Assembly (NCBI GenBank): GCA_963971225.1
Contig: OZ020267.1
Span: 104,154,392 to 104,218,391, forward strand
Length of the DNA stretch: 64,000 bases
DNA from: Melieria omissa
Lineage: Eukaryota; Arthropoda; Insecta; Diptera; Ulidiidae
Reading direction: 5' to 3'
Part shown: positions 34,715 through 45,554 of the stretch, one piece after another
Layout of the letters: every line of letters starts with the position of its first letter
Numbering within the stretch: position 1 is the stretch's first letter
Position numbers and translations under genes: made by a program
The notes under the pieces: generated by a model
What the model saw: the letters and a program-made list of their open reading frames with translations, nothing else
Databases searched by the model: none
Told to the model about the DNA's origin: nothing

Positions 34715-35125
34715 ATTTTTTTAGTGCTTTAAGGTTGAACAAAAATTAATTTTCTGTTTACAAAATCAACCGATTTTTTTCTATTTTCTTTCCATTTGTT
34801 GACTAAACTCTGTCGGTAAATGAACAGATTACAAAAAATAAAAGCATTTGCAGTCAGATGGAACCAAATCTTCTTCTTCTTCTATGTGCAATTTGCATTA
34901 AATGAATTTCATATAAAGATTTATTTGGTGCTTTAAGGTTGAAAAAAATTTAATTTAATTTTTTTACAAAATCAACAGATTTTTGCTATTTTCGTTCTAT
35001 TTGCTGACTAAACTCTCTCGGTAAATGCACAGATTGAATAACAATTAAAATCATTTCAGTCTGACGGAATCAAATCTTCTTCTTTGTGCAGTTTACATTA
35101 AATTTTTTAGGGCTTAAAAGTTGAA
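34715..35125. repeat. Duplicated 208-bp segment
   Basis: The segment from GTGCTTTAAGGTTGAA through TTGACTAAACTCTGTCGG to AAATCTTCTTCTTC is repeated once with a period of about 208 bp, and a third partial copy begins near 35108. Copies are about 80 % alike. There is no gene in 34129-35600. Confidence 0.65.
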
Positions 35126-36024
35126 AATTACCAAAATTATTTAATGTCAATTAGTGATTTTAAATTTTCTTCCCATTTACAAAAATTATTTAATTACAAA
35201 TAAAATAAAACTAAATTATGGATGTGTGTGGCTTGGCGTTGTTCTTATAGAACCAAAATCCTCTCCTATTGGCCAAAACTAGCTGATTTTGGCCGAGCGC
35301 TTCCAATTGTTGAATTGTTGTTGTTACATTGGAAAAATCATGAATTTCTCTTAATAAATATTTATGTTTTTATTTAACTGAACATCTTGAAACAATTTCA
35401 CTCACAGTGAGATCAGCAAAAAAGTGCCTAAAATCAAATATTTGTTCATATTTTATGTATTTAATGAATCTGTATTGAAACATAATACTGAAAACTCTAA
35501 AGCGAAATATTTTCTAAAAATTTTAAGTATTGAAACGAGTGCCAAAAGTCGAAAGCCCACAGGCAATATCGACAAAAGGACTCAATTGATTCGCTAAAAT
35601 TAACCCACACTGTGTTTACTCTCATCTTACAACTAAACTGGCCGCCCATTTTCAGTGTACCGCCCATAAAAAAGAAAAAAACATCGAATGGCGCTGCCTA
35701 TCAGCGAGCGGCCTTATCAGTATCGTACAATAATTCAAAGATGTTTGAACGAATTATGGCTGAAGCTCACCCCGATTGTTTTATGCGCGAGAAAACATTT
35801 ACTTTCTTTGTCACAGAAGAATTATAAATCAAATTTTCTCTGTTACTTTTTCGTTTTCTTCGTTTTTGTTGTGTCCAACATGCGGCGTGCAGCGGCCACT
35901 GGAGCAGATTAAAGCTCGCTGCCACTTGATAGCGAACAGTAAACGAGTGCGGCAGACGCTTAGGAAACGGTCGGAGATTTTTTGAAAACATTTTGTTTTT
36001 ATAAATATTTGAAAAGACAAGAAC

Positions 36025-36478
36025 ATGTCTCGACAGTTGCCACTGACAGGCGCTTGGTGCCTGCTGCTGCTGACGACGCTGACGCTGGCGTCGGTGCAGG
36101 CGCAATTCTGGAAGCTGAACAGCCCCAGCGAGCGCGATTTATTCATACTGGAGACCAAGTCGAGCATGGCTTCGGGCATTTGCTACAAACAAGTGCTGTA
36201 AGTAACAAAATTTACTAACAATTTTATTGAATAATTTGAAAATGTTTAATAATTTCCTTGTTATGAATTTTCTTAGCGGCAAATCGAGCGATCCCACGCT
36301 GAGCATGCAAACCATTTCATATTGCTGCGACGGCTATCGGCGCAACCTCGCCGCAATGGCCATGCAATGCGATCCCGTCTGCGCGGAAGAGTGCACCAAT
36401 GGCATTTGTACAGCGCCAGATGTGTGCGAATGTTATCCGGGCTACGGACGCCTGGGTGGGCGTTGCGAAGAGCTGTGA
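36025..36478 (+). CDS. nimB3: Small secreted Nimrod protein, NimB3
   Basis: Two exons (36025-36197 and 36277-36478; 79-bp intron, GTAAGT donor, phase 2) give 124 residues, very near the remembered 122 of Drosophila NimB3. Signal peptide to about residue 27 (LASVQAQ), a short linker ending in SMASGICYKQV, CCDGY at 74-78 and one NIM repeat (CDPVCAEECTNGIC to CECYPGYGR), with a short GGRCEEL end. It is the smallest unit of the family: one hallmark motif plus one repeat. The exon-1 end resembles that of the NimB2-like gene (SQMASGICFKEV). An ACAGT with AAACG at +28 (35938/35965) is a weak start-site candidate. Confidence 0.88.
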
Positions 36479-36609
36479 AACGTTGCTGTCGAGAATTGCT
36501 TAGGAAACATTTAATGGAAATTGATTAACAACAAGTATTATTAAGTGAAAATGTCAAGAAAAAAATATAGGAACAAAATATTCAAATATTTAAATGATTT
36601 TAACTCAAT

Positions 36610-36990
36610 GAAGAAAAGTGCTCATAAGTGAGGTTAAGTAGAATTTTGTGAATTTCTAAAGAAAAGTGCAATTGTGAACTTCATTGTTAAACATTCCGTA
36701 CCAAAGTGAGGTTAGTTTGATTTCGAAATATGTATTCTTAAGTGTGGTTCGGTACATAAGTTAGGCTATGTTTCAAATTTAGATTAGCTTGTACAGAGAG
36801 ATACGGTTTTTTAATCAAATTTTAACATCCAAGTGCAGTGTATGTAGAAAAAAAGTGCACACAAATGAGGTTAAGTTTGATTTAGGACAAGTTTTCAAGA
36901 ATAAAAAGAGTAGTTTGGCTTAGTTTGGACAGATCCAAGTTTTTGATACACAGTGAGGTTAAGTTTATTTCGGCGAGATGTGTAGCTGAG
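36610..36990. repeat. Degenerate repeats with AAGTGAGGTTAAGT words
   Basis: Five or so loosely spaced copies of AAGTGAGGTTAAGTTTGATT variants downstream of nimB3. Too eroded to fix a unit length. Confidence 0.4.
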
Positions 36991-37001
36991 ATTTTTCGAG
37001 G

Positions 37002-37298
37002 TACACTCCGGGCCACGAGAATAAGTTCACATTTTTTCCTAGAGGAAATAAACTGAGTACTTTTTAGTGGGTCACCAGAATAGGTTCACTCTAAAATCAA
37101 GTTTTGGGGTTCACTTTACAAACGTGGGCCAAAAAAGAAAAATGAAATAAATGTCAAATTGTGTTTTGGACAGATAGATTCACAAAAGATGCCTTGAGCA
37201 TCTTGATACCAATAAATGAGGTAAAACTGTGTTTTGTAAGAACACTAATCATTTTCCTCCAGGAAAAATGTGAACCTATTCTGGTGGCCCGGAGTGTA
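37002..37298. mobile_element. Tc1/mariner-type MITE with TA duplication
   Basis: Ends are inverted repeats of about 37 bp: the left begins TACACTCCGGGCCACGAGAA and the right, reversed, begins TACACTCCGGGCCACCAGAA; both continue TARGTTCACATTTTTTCC. The flanking dinucleotide is TA on both sides. At 297 bp with no coding, it is a MITE of Tc1/mariner kind. Confidence 0.8.
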
Positions 37299-37679
37299 TT
37301 CATCAGAATGCTTAACAAATGAACAACTTTTGTTAAATGAAAAATTAAAATTTTTCAAAAACCCACAACTTTTAATTGTAAAAACTTAAATGTTTTTGCT
37401 TATGAAATTTTGCTATTCTGTTTTTGACTGTAATGGTTGAAAATTTGATTCTCTAGTATAAATTTAACTATTTCAGTTTTGAGTTTGAAAATTGTTTGAA
37501 CAAAAGTAATATAATGAAATTATTTCTTTATAAAAGATAAAAAGGATCACCTACAAAATAAATTATATATTTTTGTTTTAATTTCAAGTTGTTGAAAACC
37601 ATTTAGATAATTTAAAATGTTTACATTTTATTTACTTAAGTTTTTTTATTTATTGTTATCTAATTATTTTTATTAATTT

Positions 37680-38460
37680 AATTTATTTTACTTAATTTTA
37701 ATTATTTTATTTTTTTTTAGTTTATGTATTTTATTTACTTGATTTATTTAGTTTAATTAATTTTTTTTCAGTTATTTATTTAGCTTATCTATTTTATTGA
37801 TTTTATTTATTTTATCCATTTTATTTGTTTTACTTCATTTTATTTTATTTTTTTTTTTAATTTTATTTTAGTATATTTGATTTAATATAATTTAATTTTG
37901 TTTTATATTATTTTATTTTATTTTATTTTATTTTATTTTATTTTATTTTATTTTATTTTATTTGATTTTATTTTATTTTATTTTATTTTATTTTATTTTA
38001 TTTTATTTTATTTTATTTTATTTTATTTTATTTTATTTTATTTTATGTTATTTTTTTTTTGTTTTGTTTTAATTTATTTTATTTTATTTTATTTTATTTT
38101 TTTATTTTATTTTATTTATTTTCATAATTTTACTTATTTTTTTTCTTTTTTGTTTAGTTTATTTATTTATTTGATTTTATTTATTTTTTTATTTATTTTA
38201 TTTATTTATTTTATTGTTCTTCTTTAATTTATTTATTTAATTTAATCTATTTTAGTTGTTTAATTTTTTATTTCTTTTATTTATTAATTTAATTTATTTA
38301 TTAATTTTTTAATTTTTATTTATGCTCTTTATTTATTTATTTTTTTTACTTTATTTACTTTATTGTATTTATATTTTACTTTATTAGTATATTTTCATTA
38401 TTTTGTTTTTTTACTTATTTTATTTATTAATTTTGATTATTTTATTTCATTTATTTTTTA
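37680..38460. repeat. ATTTT-rich array
   Basis: A pure (ATTTT)n core at about 37905-38100 inside a longer ATTTA/ATTTT-rich tract. It translates as repeated ILFYF, which is an artefact. Confidence 0.92.
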
Positions 38461-38799
38461 GTTTAGTAAACTTTATAATTTTTTAATTTAAATTTAAACA
38501 ATTAAAAACACAAATACTGAAGCATTTTGATTAACTTATTTTATTTCTCAAGCTATAATTTGATCTGTTTGCTTGCTTTGCTATTTTTAGATTGTTCCAA
38601 TTTCATCACTTAACACTCAAATCATAATTTTTCATAATTTCACTCAACGTCTTTCTCTTCCGATTTTTAATCCCTCAAGTTTGTTGTAATCTTGCTTGGT
38701 GGCAAAATCAACAAGTCAGAGCTCGTCGCCAACTCCGTCAAAATGTTCCGTCTATGTTGTCATCTGTGCAAATATTTTGTATTCTCTTCATCATCTGAG

Positions 38800-38906
38800 A
38801 GCGCACACGCGATAAGAATATTCACCAGCGAGTCGACTTGGACAACGTGTTGGCCAAGATTGACAACCGGACAGACATACAAATACACTGTGCCAAAATG
38901 ACGTGA
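38800..38906 (+). CDS. Possible terminal coding exon, unknown gene
   Basis: After a pyrimidine-rich stretch and an AG (TTCTCTTCATCATCTGAG) an open frame of 34 codons ends at TGA 38904-38906. It reads RTRDKNIHQRVDLDNVLAKI, then DNRTDIQIHCAKMT. A possible upstream exon (about 38671-38747) encodes GGKINKSELVANSVKMF and could be joined at phase 1 through a 50-bp intron with a poor GTCTAT donor. G+C content and codon character stand out from the AT-rich flanks. The family is not recognised. It could be a small gene, an exon of something larger or a pseudogene remnant with a frameshift. Confidence 0.3.
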
Positions 38907-39395
38907 ACAGCGTTTCGTGGAAGCGTATATGTCAGTCAACAATTGAATCAAAACCAATAACAACAAAACCCAAAATTATAAAACACAATTAACAAACAAC
39001 AAAAGATATAAAATCAAGAACAGACAACAACAAATCTAAGTGAAGCACAAAAATTTCTAAAGAAATCATCAAAAATGTCTGAACTAGCGTTTGACATTTA
39101 TTGGCATTAACTTCGTTGTTGTTGTTATTTATTATTATTTTTTATTTATAAATTTTGTATATGTAAAAACAAATCCGTCAGACCGCCAGCCGCTGATTTA
39201 TCATCACTCAGCCTGCACGAACTGATTTGTGCTCTCAAAACATTAAATGCAAATTTTCGCTGTTGATATTTGAGCATCAACAACAACATTGTGTTGTTTT
39301 TGTTTTGATTTTACAACAAATACAAATACAATGAAAATAAAAGCAAACAACAATCAAATCGCGTTAAATTTGCAGCTCCAGAATTTGCTTGAAGC

Positions 39396-39429
39396 TCAGT
39401 TGAAGCGCAGTCTTGGCCGCAGACAGACG
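39396..39429 (+). promoter_or_regulatory. Initiator plus DPE core promoter of the NimB2-like gene
   Basis: TCAGTT with +1 A at 39398 and an exact DPE, AGACG, at 39425-39429 (+28 to +32). The ATG follows at 39556, so the 5' UTR is about 158 nt. No TATA box. Confidence 0.62.
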
Positions 39430-39555
39430 TGTGTGTTGTGAAACTTAACATTCAGAAATAATTTTATTTGATTTATATAAAAATTTGCACTTGTTATTGT
39501 CATCGAACTCAAATCATTCGCAAATAGTGCATACGACAAGTGAACAGTGCTCAGA

Positions 39556-42500
39556 ATGCGTTTAATAGTCGTGGCTATGTGCCTGCTGGCTGTAGGGTGT
39601 GCGCATGCGCAGATTAAGAATACCGGCATCAAGACCCACTATCCGGGTACGCACTCTGTCGGCAATCTGGTCCACAACGAGCAGGACTATTCGGCGCAAT
39701 ACAATCGCACCTTTGTGCCAGCCGACACCTATCAGGGCGGCAGCGCCACCCACTATGCGGATGGCAGTTCCACCCACTATGCGGATGGAAGTGCCACCCA
39801 CTATGCGGGCGGCAGTGCCACCAACTATGCGGGCGGTAGTGGCACCCACTATGCGGGCGGCGACGAGTACACTCGCTTCAGCAACGGCGACAGCGGCACC
39901 ATCTACAGTCACGGCAATAGCATTAGTCGGCATATAGTGCATCGACCAGAGCGCTTGGACGCCACTGCCGAATTCATCAACAAGACACGCTCGCAAATGG
40001 CATCGGGCATTTGCTTCAAGGAAGTGCCGTAAGTTGTGGGAGATTCTTAAAAAATTTATAAAAAAATTTAAAAAAAAAAACAAAAAATTTCTTAAAAAAT
40101 TTATAAAATTATTTTCAAAAATTTTATTAAAATATTTCTCAAAAAATTTTTTTTAATATTTTTATAGAAAATAAATACTTAACTGACCATAACAAGCTAT
40201 CAGCGGGTCATGGTTGGGCACAAAACTTTTCCTCCAAAATATTTTATTTAAATTATATTTATATTTTTATTTAAATTATTTAATTGAATATCCACTTCGA
40301 ATATATAGAAATTTTAAAATTAACAAAACAATTACCAACGTTAACCGTAAAATTCAAACTAAAATTTACTTTACCCGAGTTTTCAAGGTTCCATGAATTC
40401 CAAGCAAAGTCAACTGAAGGTTTTTTTTATGATACATAGCGAGGGTTTGAAAAGGAAAAAGGAAAATCGATATACAAAGCTCATGAAATTAAAAAAAAAT
40501 AACAAATTAAAAATTCGAAATATGAAATTAATTTCTAACATTACAATCTCTTCAACGTAAATTGAAAATGACTAATGAACGCAGAACTTGTCAATCAGCG
40601 CTTGAAGCGTTCGAACAACTCACAAATCCATTTGAAAGCGCCTACTCTGTATTCAAAACCGGTTCGAAGATTGTATTCTATGCAATATTTTCCAGCTGAT
40701 GTCATTACTTGTAAGACAATGCTTGTGTCACACATTAAATTCACAACTTATTCAGCTTAACAAGAGTTAGAAATAAAAATTAGAAGACAGAACAATTGGC
40801 TATGTGGCTTTCAAATCTTTTTTTTAATTAAAATGTTCAAGTCATGAAAATAACTTGTGAACCAAGTAATTCGCTAAAACATATTTTTATATTAAAAATA
40901 TGAAAAATTATTAGACTAAATGTTTTGAAGACATTTTGTAATACCAGAAAATTCAGGTTTATTTTTAGATCGATGCCACAAAGAATCTAATTTCCAAAAT
41001 CACAGTTTATAATTATTTAAAATAAATAAATATTATTTATAAATTCAAAAATTATTCAAATTACTGTATTACTTAGTAATTTGCCAAAAAAATTATCCAT
41101 TTTCAAGTTCAGATAATTTCGCTTTCGTTCAATGCGCTCAAAGGTGAATCCCACCAAATTCATAAACCATACTTAACTTAGCTAAATATTGAAAGTCCAA
41201 CATGTTAAATGCGTTCATTGTTATTATTGTTTTTATTCATATTTTCCAAGAATTTGTTGAATTTCTGTGAAACCTCTAAAGTGTGTACATGTGTATTGCT
41301 TAATATTGAACTATCGACCTTCACATCCTCAACGATTGATAATGACCAACACATAAACAACTTAAAGTAGCTGATTTCGTTGTTTTTGTATATCAATTTT
41401 CAAAACAAATTCAAATAAATACTTTGTATAACACGTAGACTCAGCTGATTTAAACTCAGATTAAACTTAAATAGAACGCAAATGAATTTGGCTTGGATTT
41501 AGAGATAATACGAACGCAGTAGCGTAGAGGAAAGAGACGGAGAGGGGGAGATTAGTTATGGTTATACTGTAGTGATTGAACCCTTCATTTTTCATGAATT
41601 GACAAATTTGTTACACATATTGCAACGATTGCAATTCATAAATCTATAACATACAGTTACTAAATAAGTGCACGAGTTATACTTCTAAAACGCAAATGTT
41701 TATGAGTCAAATTTGTATAGTTTTTTTTTTTGTATTATCATATCTCTGGTTTCAGTATTCTTCAGAGCATTTAAATTCAGCATTACAGTAAAATCAAATA
41801 TTTTCGAAAATTAGTCAAAAATTATGTATATAGAATCCCACAATATTATTACTCACACTAACCTAATGACTTGGGCACAATAGATCAACTTTGGTCTCAG
41901 TGCACTCAATTCAACCTAATGACTGAAAAGTTATTTAAACATAAATAGTTTTAAATGAATTGTTGGCAAACAAAAAGTCAAAAAATGTTAAAAAGCTTCT
42001 AAAATATACTTCTCAATGATATTTTATTTAACAATTTTGATAAATTTTTTCATAGTATTTTATTGATTAATTTTTTGGTTTATGCATTTTCGATACCAAA
42101 AATATTGGAACATAAAACAAATATTTATAAAAAAATTATCAAAAATAAAAAGCAATGCAATATTTTTAATAGAACAATGATATTCAAAATAATATAATTA
42201 TTAGTAACCAGTATTTTTGGTCAGAGAAATGCTAATAAAAAATATTTTTTTTTTTAATTTAAATTTTTTTATTTTTATCACCTTTCAGAATCTGTATTGA
42301 TACCAATATTTTTTTATTTTTAGTAGACATAATAGGAATTTTTTGTCGAAAAATTGCCTAAAATGAACTTTTAACTAATAAATTCCCAATTTTCTTCGAT
42401 TTTTTCCATATATTTTGTTTTTTGCAGATTATGAAAGTTCAGATAATTTCCAACAACTTTTATTAAGATCAATTTTTTTGTTTTCGAACTCCTTTTTGTA

Positions 42501-45412
42501 GGAAAATCGATCTGAAAAAATCAACATTTTCAAGGTTTCAACAAAAAAACACTATTTTTACATATTTAATTCAATTTAATTTGAAATTTTGGGGGGCTCC
42601 AAATCCGACTTAGAGCTATGGTCTCTTGAGCAAAATTTCTCAGAATCGCCTATAGATTACGTTTTTGCTATACGCTTCATAAAAAAAATCGTTCCATACA
42701 ATTTGACCCGCCCTAATATATAATTTTCAAATAAATATAAAAATATTTAAAATATTTTAAAAAGTATGTATAGTTATAAAAAATTTTAAATTAAAAAACA
42801 TTCTTTAATCAAAAAAGAAAAATATTTTTTAATGCAAAATTTTATTTACAAATATTGCAAAGAAAACACAAAAATATTTCAAATTATTTCCAAATACTTA
42901 AGTTAAAAAAAAACAATTAAATAAAAAACAATTTTAATATTTATATCAAATCAATTTCCAGTAAATAGGTTTGATAAAAAACAAATTTTGTCTTACTGAA
43001 AATACTTTTGTGTTTTTCTTTTTAATGTTAACTAAAAAATTTTAAAACTTTTTTAACTAAAAAAATATAACTTTTTTTTAATTTAATTTTAACTAAAGAG
43101 CGAAATAATTTTTGATTCTGAATCAAAAAACTATACTCTGACTAAAAATGTTTTATATGTTTAAACAATTAAAAGAAAAAGGATAAAGAAAAAGGTTTTA
43201 AATATAACAAATATTTTTATTTAAAAAAATATTTATAAACAATTTATGGAGTAACATAAAAAAATATTTTTGTTGAAAAAATATTATGTTACAAAATATA
43301 TTTAATCAAACAAATATTAATAATTAAAAACAATTAAATCAAAATATATATAGAAATATTTCAAAGTATTCAAGCAAATATTTGTAGTAAAAACTTATAC
43401 CTAGTATATATTTGTCAATTTTTCATTTCATTTATTGGTTTATTGGTTTGTTTTCATTTCATTTCATTTAATTTCATTTATTTCAAGTCTACAGTAAATG
43501 AACTTACAGACTAAGATAACAACGATATAAGAACTTAAAATTATAATAACAATAGGAATATAACTTAAGAATAGAATAACAGTAAAAAGCTTTGACAAAA
43601 GTTAAATATTACTTAAATTTTGTTAAAAAAGAAATCAATATGTAGTAAAAAATTTTGATTTGGGATTGAAAAGCAATATTTCTGATTCAAAATGTTTTTA
43701 TATTTGTGAAAAAAGAGGATCTAATAAATAAATAGTTAATAAATTAGGTTAAGGTTTTGTTAAGGTTAGATGAAGATTAGGTTAAGGTTAGGTTAAGGTG
43801 GCTGTCTGAGTATGCGACTGGCCGTAAGACACACTTAGGCTGCAAAATCGGCCCGTTGGGATATGTGATAGTTAAATAGTTTTGATACAAATTTCAAATA
43901 GAACGAATTTTATATAATTTTTTTTTGGTTTAATATTAAATGAAAAGTTATTAATTTAAATTTTTTTCATCAATTAAAAAAATTAAAATATAATGCATTT
44001 TACATAGTTTCTTTTTAATATTTAATGAAATGTTATTAATTTAAATTTTTCAACAATTTATTAAAATTTTTTATTGTTTGCAATTTCAACATTACAAAAA
44101 TGTTTATATACACTTGAACTCAAAATATTATATGGAATATAATTTTTTAATTAATTACATTTTTTATTATTAAAACTTTTTATTTATTAAAAATCAAACA
44201 GTTTTTGAATATTGGAAATTTTTAAATAAATATTAAAATAAATTAAATTAAATAAAATTTAAAAAGTTATTTAAATATTAAAATTTTTTTTAAACATTAG
44301 CATATTTAACACAAGGTTTTTAAGTATAAAATCTCGAATTCCTCAAACCCAGGATTCTGATTTTCGACGAATCTTCCTGATCCCAGAAATTCAGCTAAAA
44401 TTTTAACAAAAGTTCAATTTTCAGAAATTTCTGTTCCCCTTAACTTTTATTGAAAAACAATGACCAGCATTTTTCAAAATTGACATTTCTTCTCATCATT
44501 GCAGCACCTCGTCGCTGGTGCAGGACAAGAACAACGTGCCGCCCGGCAACGGCACCCGCGCGGACTTCAGCAGGATTGAGGTTTGCTGCGAGGGCTACGA
44601 ACGCAATCCGCACGTGTACGCGCGCTGCGATCCCATCTGCAAGGACGACTGCCCGAACGGCATCTGCACGGCGCCCAATACATGCGTCTGCATACCGGGC
44701 CATGTGCGCAACTACGACGACAAGTGCATCTCGACGTGTCCCATTGGCTGCGGCAACGGAAACTGCAATGCGCAGAACGAGTGCGTCTGCAAGCCGGGCT
44801 ACACGCTGGAGCCGACCAACAGGCAGTTCTGCGTGCCGCACTGTGACCAGCCCTGCCAGTTCGGCAAGTGTGTGGCGCCCAACAAGTGCGACTGCTTCGA
44901 CGGCTATCGGCTGACGGCGGGCGGTGCATGCGAGGCCAAGTGCGATCACTGCGAGAATGGCAAATGTACGGCGCCCGGCTTCTGCGCCTGCAACACGGGC
45001 TACCTGAAGGTGGGCGGCATCTGTGAGCCAGTCTGTGCGCTGTAAGTAATCGCAAGTCAGATCTACAACTTGTTTTGCTAATTTCCCCCTATTTACTTGC
45101 AGCGGCTGCAACAAGGGACGCTGCATTGCGCCCGACACCTGCGAGTGCCCCAAGGGCTTCGAGCTGGACCGCAGCGGCTCCAACTGCGTGGCACACTGCG
45201 ACCAGCCCTGCCTCAATGGCGTCTGCGACGGTGCCAACAGCTGCACCTGCAACACAGGTTACATACCGGACGAGATGCAGCACAACGTCTGCAAACCGAA
45301 CTGCCCGCAGGGTTGCCCCAACGGCTACTGTACCGCGCCGAACTTCTGCATCTGCAGGCCGGGCTACATCAAGAGTGGCATCAAGGGCCGTCAGACCTGC
45401 ATTGCCGCCTAG
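39556..45412 (+). CDS. nimB2: Secreted Nimrod B protein, NimB2-like
   Basis: Three exons (39556-40028, 44505-45041, 45103-45412), phase 2 joins, give 439 residues. Signal peptide to about residue 19 (GCAHAQ). Exon 1 then carries five tandem eight-residue repeats of the type GSATHYAD/GSATHYAG (about 61-102), a feature not seen in its neighbours. Exon 1 ends SQMASGICFKEVP. CCEGY is at 185-189, followed by seven NIM repeats to the C-terminus (IAA). No membrane anchor. Its first intron is 4.5 kb and carries an RTE relic, a LINE tail and AT-rich sequence. It is tail to tail with the NimB1-like gene, with only 142 bp between stops. AATAAA is at 45471-45476. Drosophila NimB2 is secreted and somewhat shorter. 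Confidence 0.88.
39739..39861 (+). repeat. 24-bp coding minisatellite in nimB2 exon 1
   Basis: Five units of GCCACCCACTATGCGG plus GCGGCAGT-type bases, encoding (A/S/G)T(H/N)YA(D/G)GS. The length is a multiple of three, so copy number can change without a frameshift. Confidence 0.9.
40168..40235 (-). mobile_element. RTE LINE 3'-end relic
   Basis: ACTTAACTGACCATAACAAG, then CAGCGGGTCATGGTTGGGCA and CAAAACTTTTCCTCC, matches the 3' end of the RTE elements seen at 22317-22376 (ACTTAACTGGCCATAACAAC and onward) with about 75 % identity. Older than the other two copies. Confidence 0.65.
43740..43865 (-). mobile_element. LINE 3' end with GGTTAAGGTTA tail
   Basis: GGTTAAGGTTAGGTTAAGG is followed by GGCTGTCTGAGTATGCGACT and TAAGACACACTTAGGCTGC, then CGGCCCGTTGGG. 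On the minus strand it parallels the fragment at 29270-29356. Confidence 0.5.
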
Positions 45413-45470
45413 AACGCCTACGCATTGCATGTGTGTGTGTGTATGTGTGTATGTGTGAAGTTACTTGCAG

Positions 45471-45476
45471 AATAAA
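45471..45476 (+). terminator. Polyadenylation signal of the NimB2-like gene
   Basis: AATAAA 59 bp after the stop at 45410-45412, after a TGTGTG run. Confidence 0.6.
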
Positions 45477-45532
45477 TCAATGCCAAATTAACCATTTTCA
45501 GTAATATGTCACCAAAAAAAGTGTACATTGTA

Positions 45533-45538
45533 TTTATT
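45533..45538 (-). terminator. Polyadenylation signal of the NimB1-like gene
   Basis: AATAAA on the minus strand 17 bp beyond the stop at 45555, in the 142-bp convergent space shared with nimB2. Confidence 0.55.
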
Positions 45539-45554
45539 TTTATTTTTAATAACT

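Larger units (their letters stand above)
40029..44504 (+). other. nimB2 intron 1, no nested gene seen
   Basis: A 4.5-kb AT-rich intron with a GTAAGT donor and a TTGCAG acceptor. It contains an RTE relic (40168-40235), a LINE tail (43740-43865) and a small ATTTC/ATTTT patch near 43420-43480. The stretch 42590-42715 has more even composition and may be an old dispersed repeat. I see no coding sequence. Confidence 0.6.

Noticed and set aside
37898..38227. Hydrophobic frame of repeated ILFYF
   Set aside because: Direct translation of an ATTTT microsatellite; the same applies at 57202-57642.
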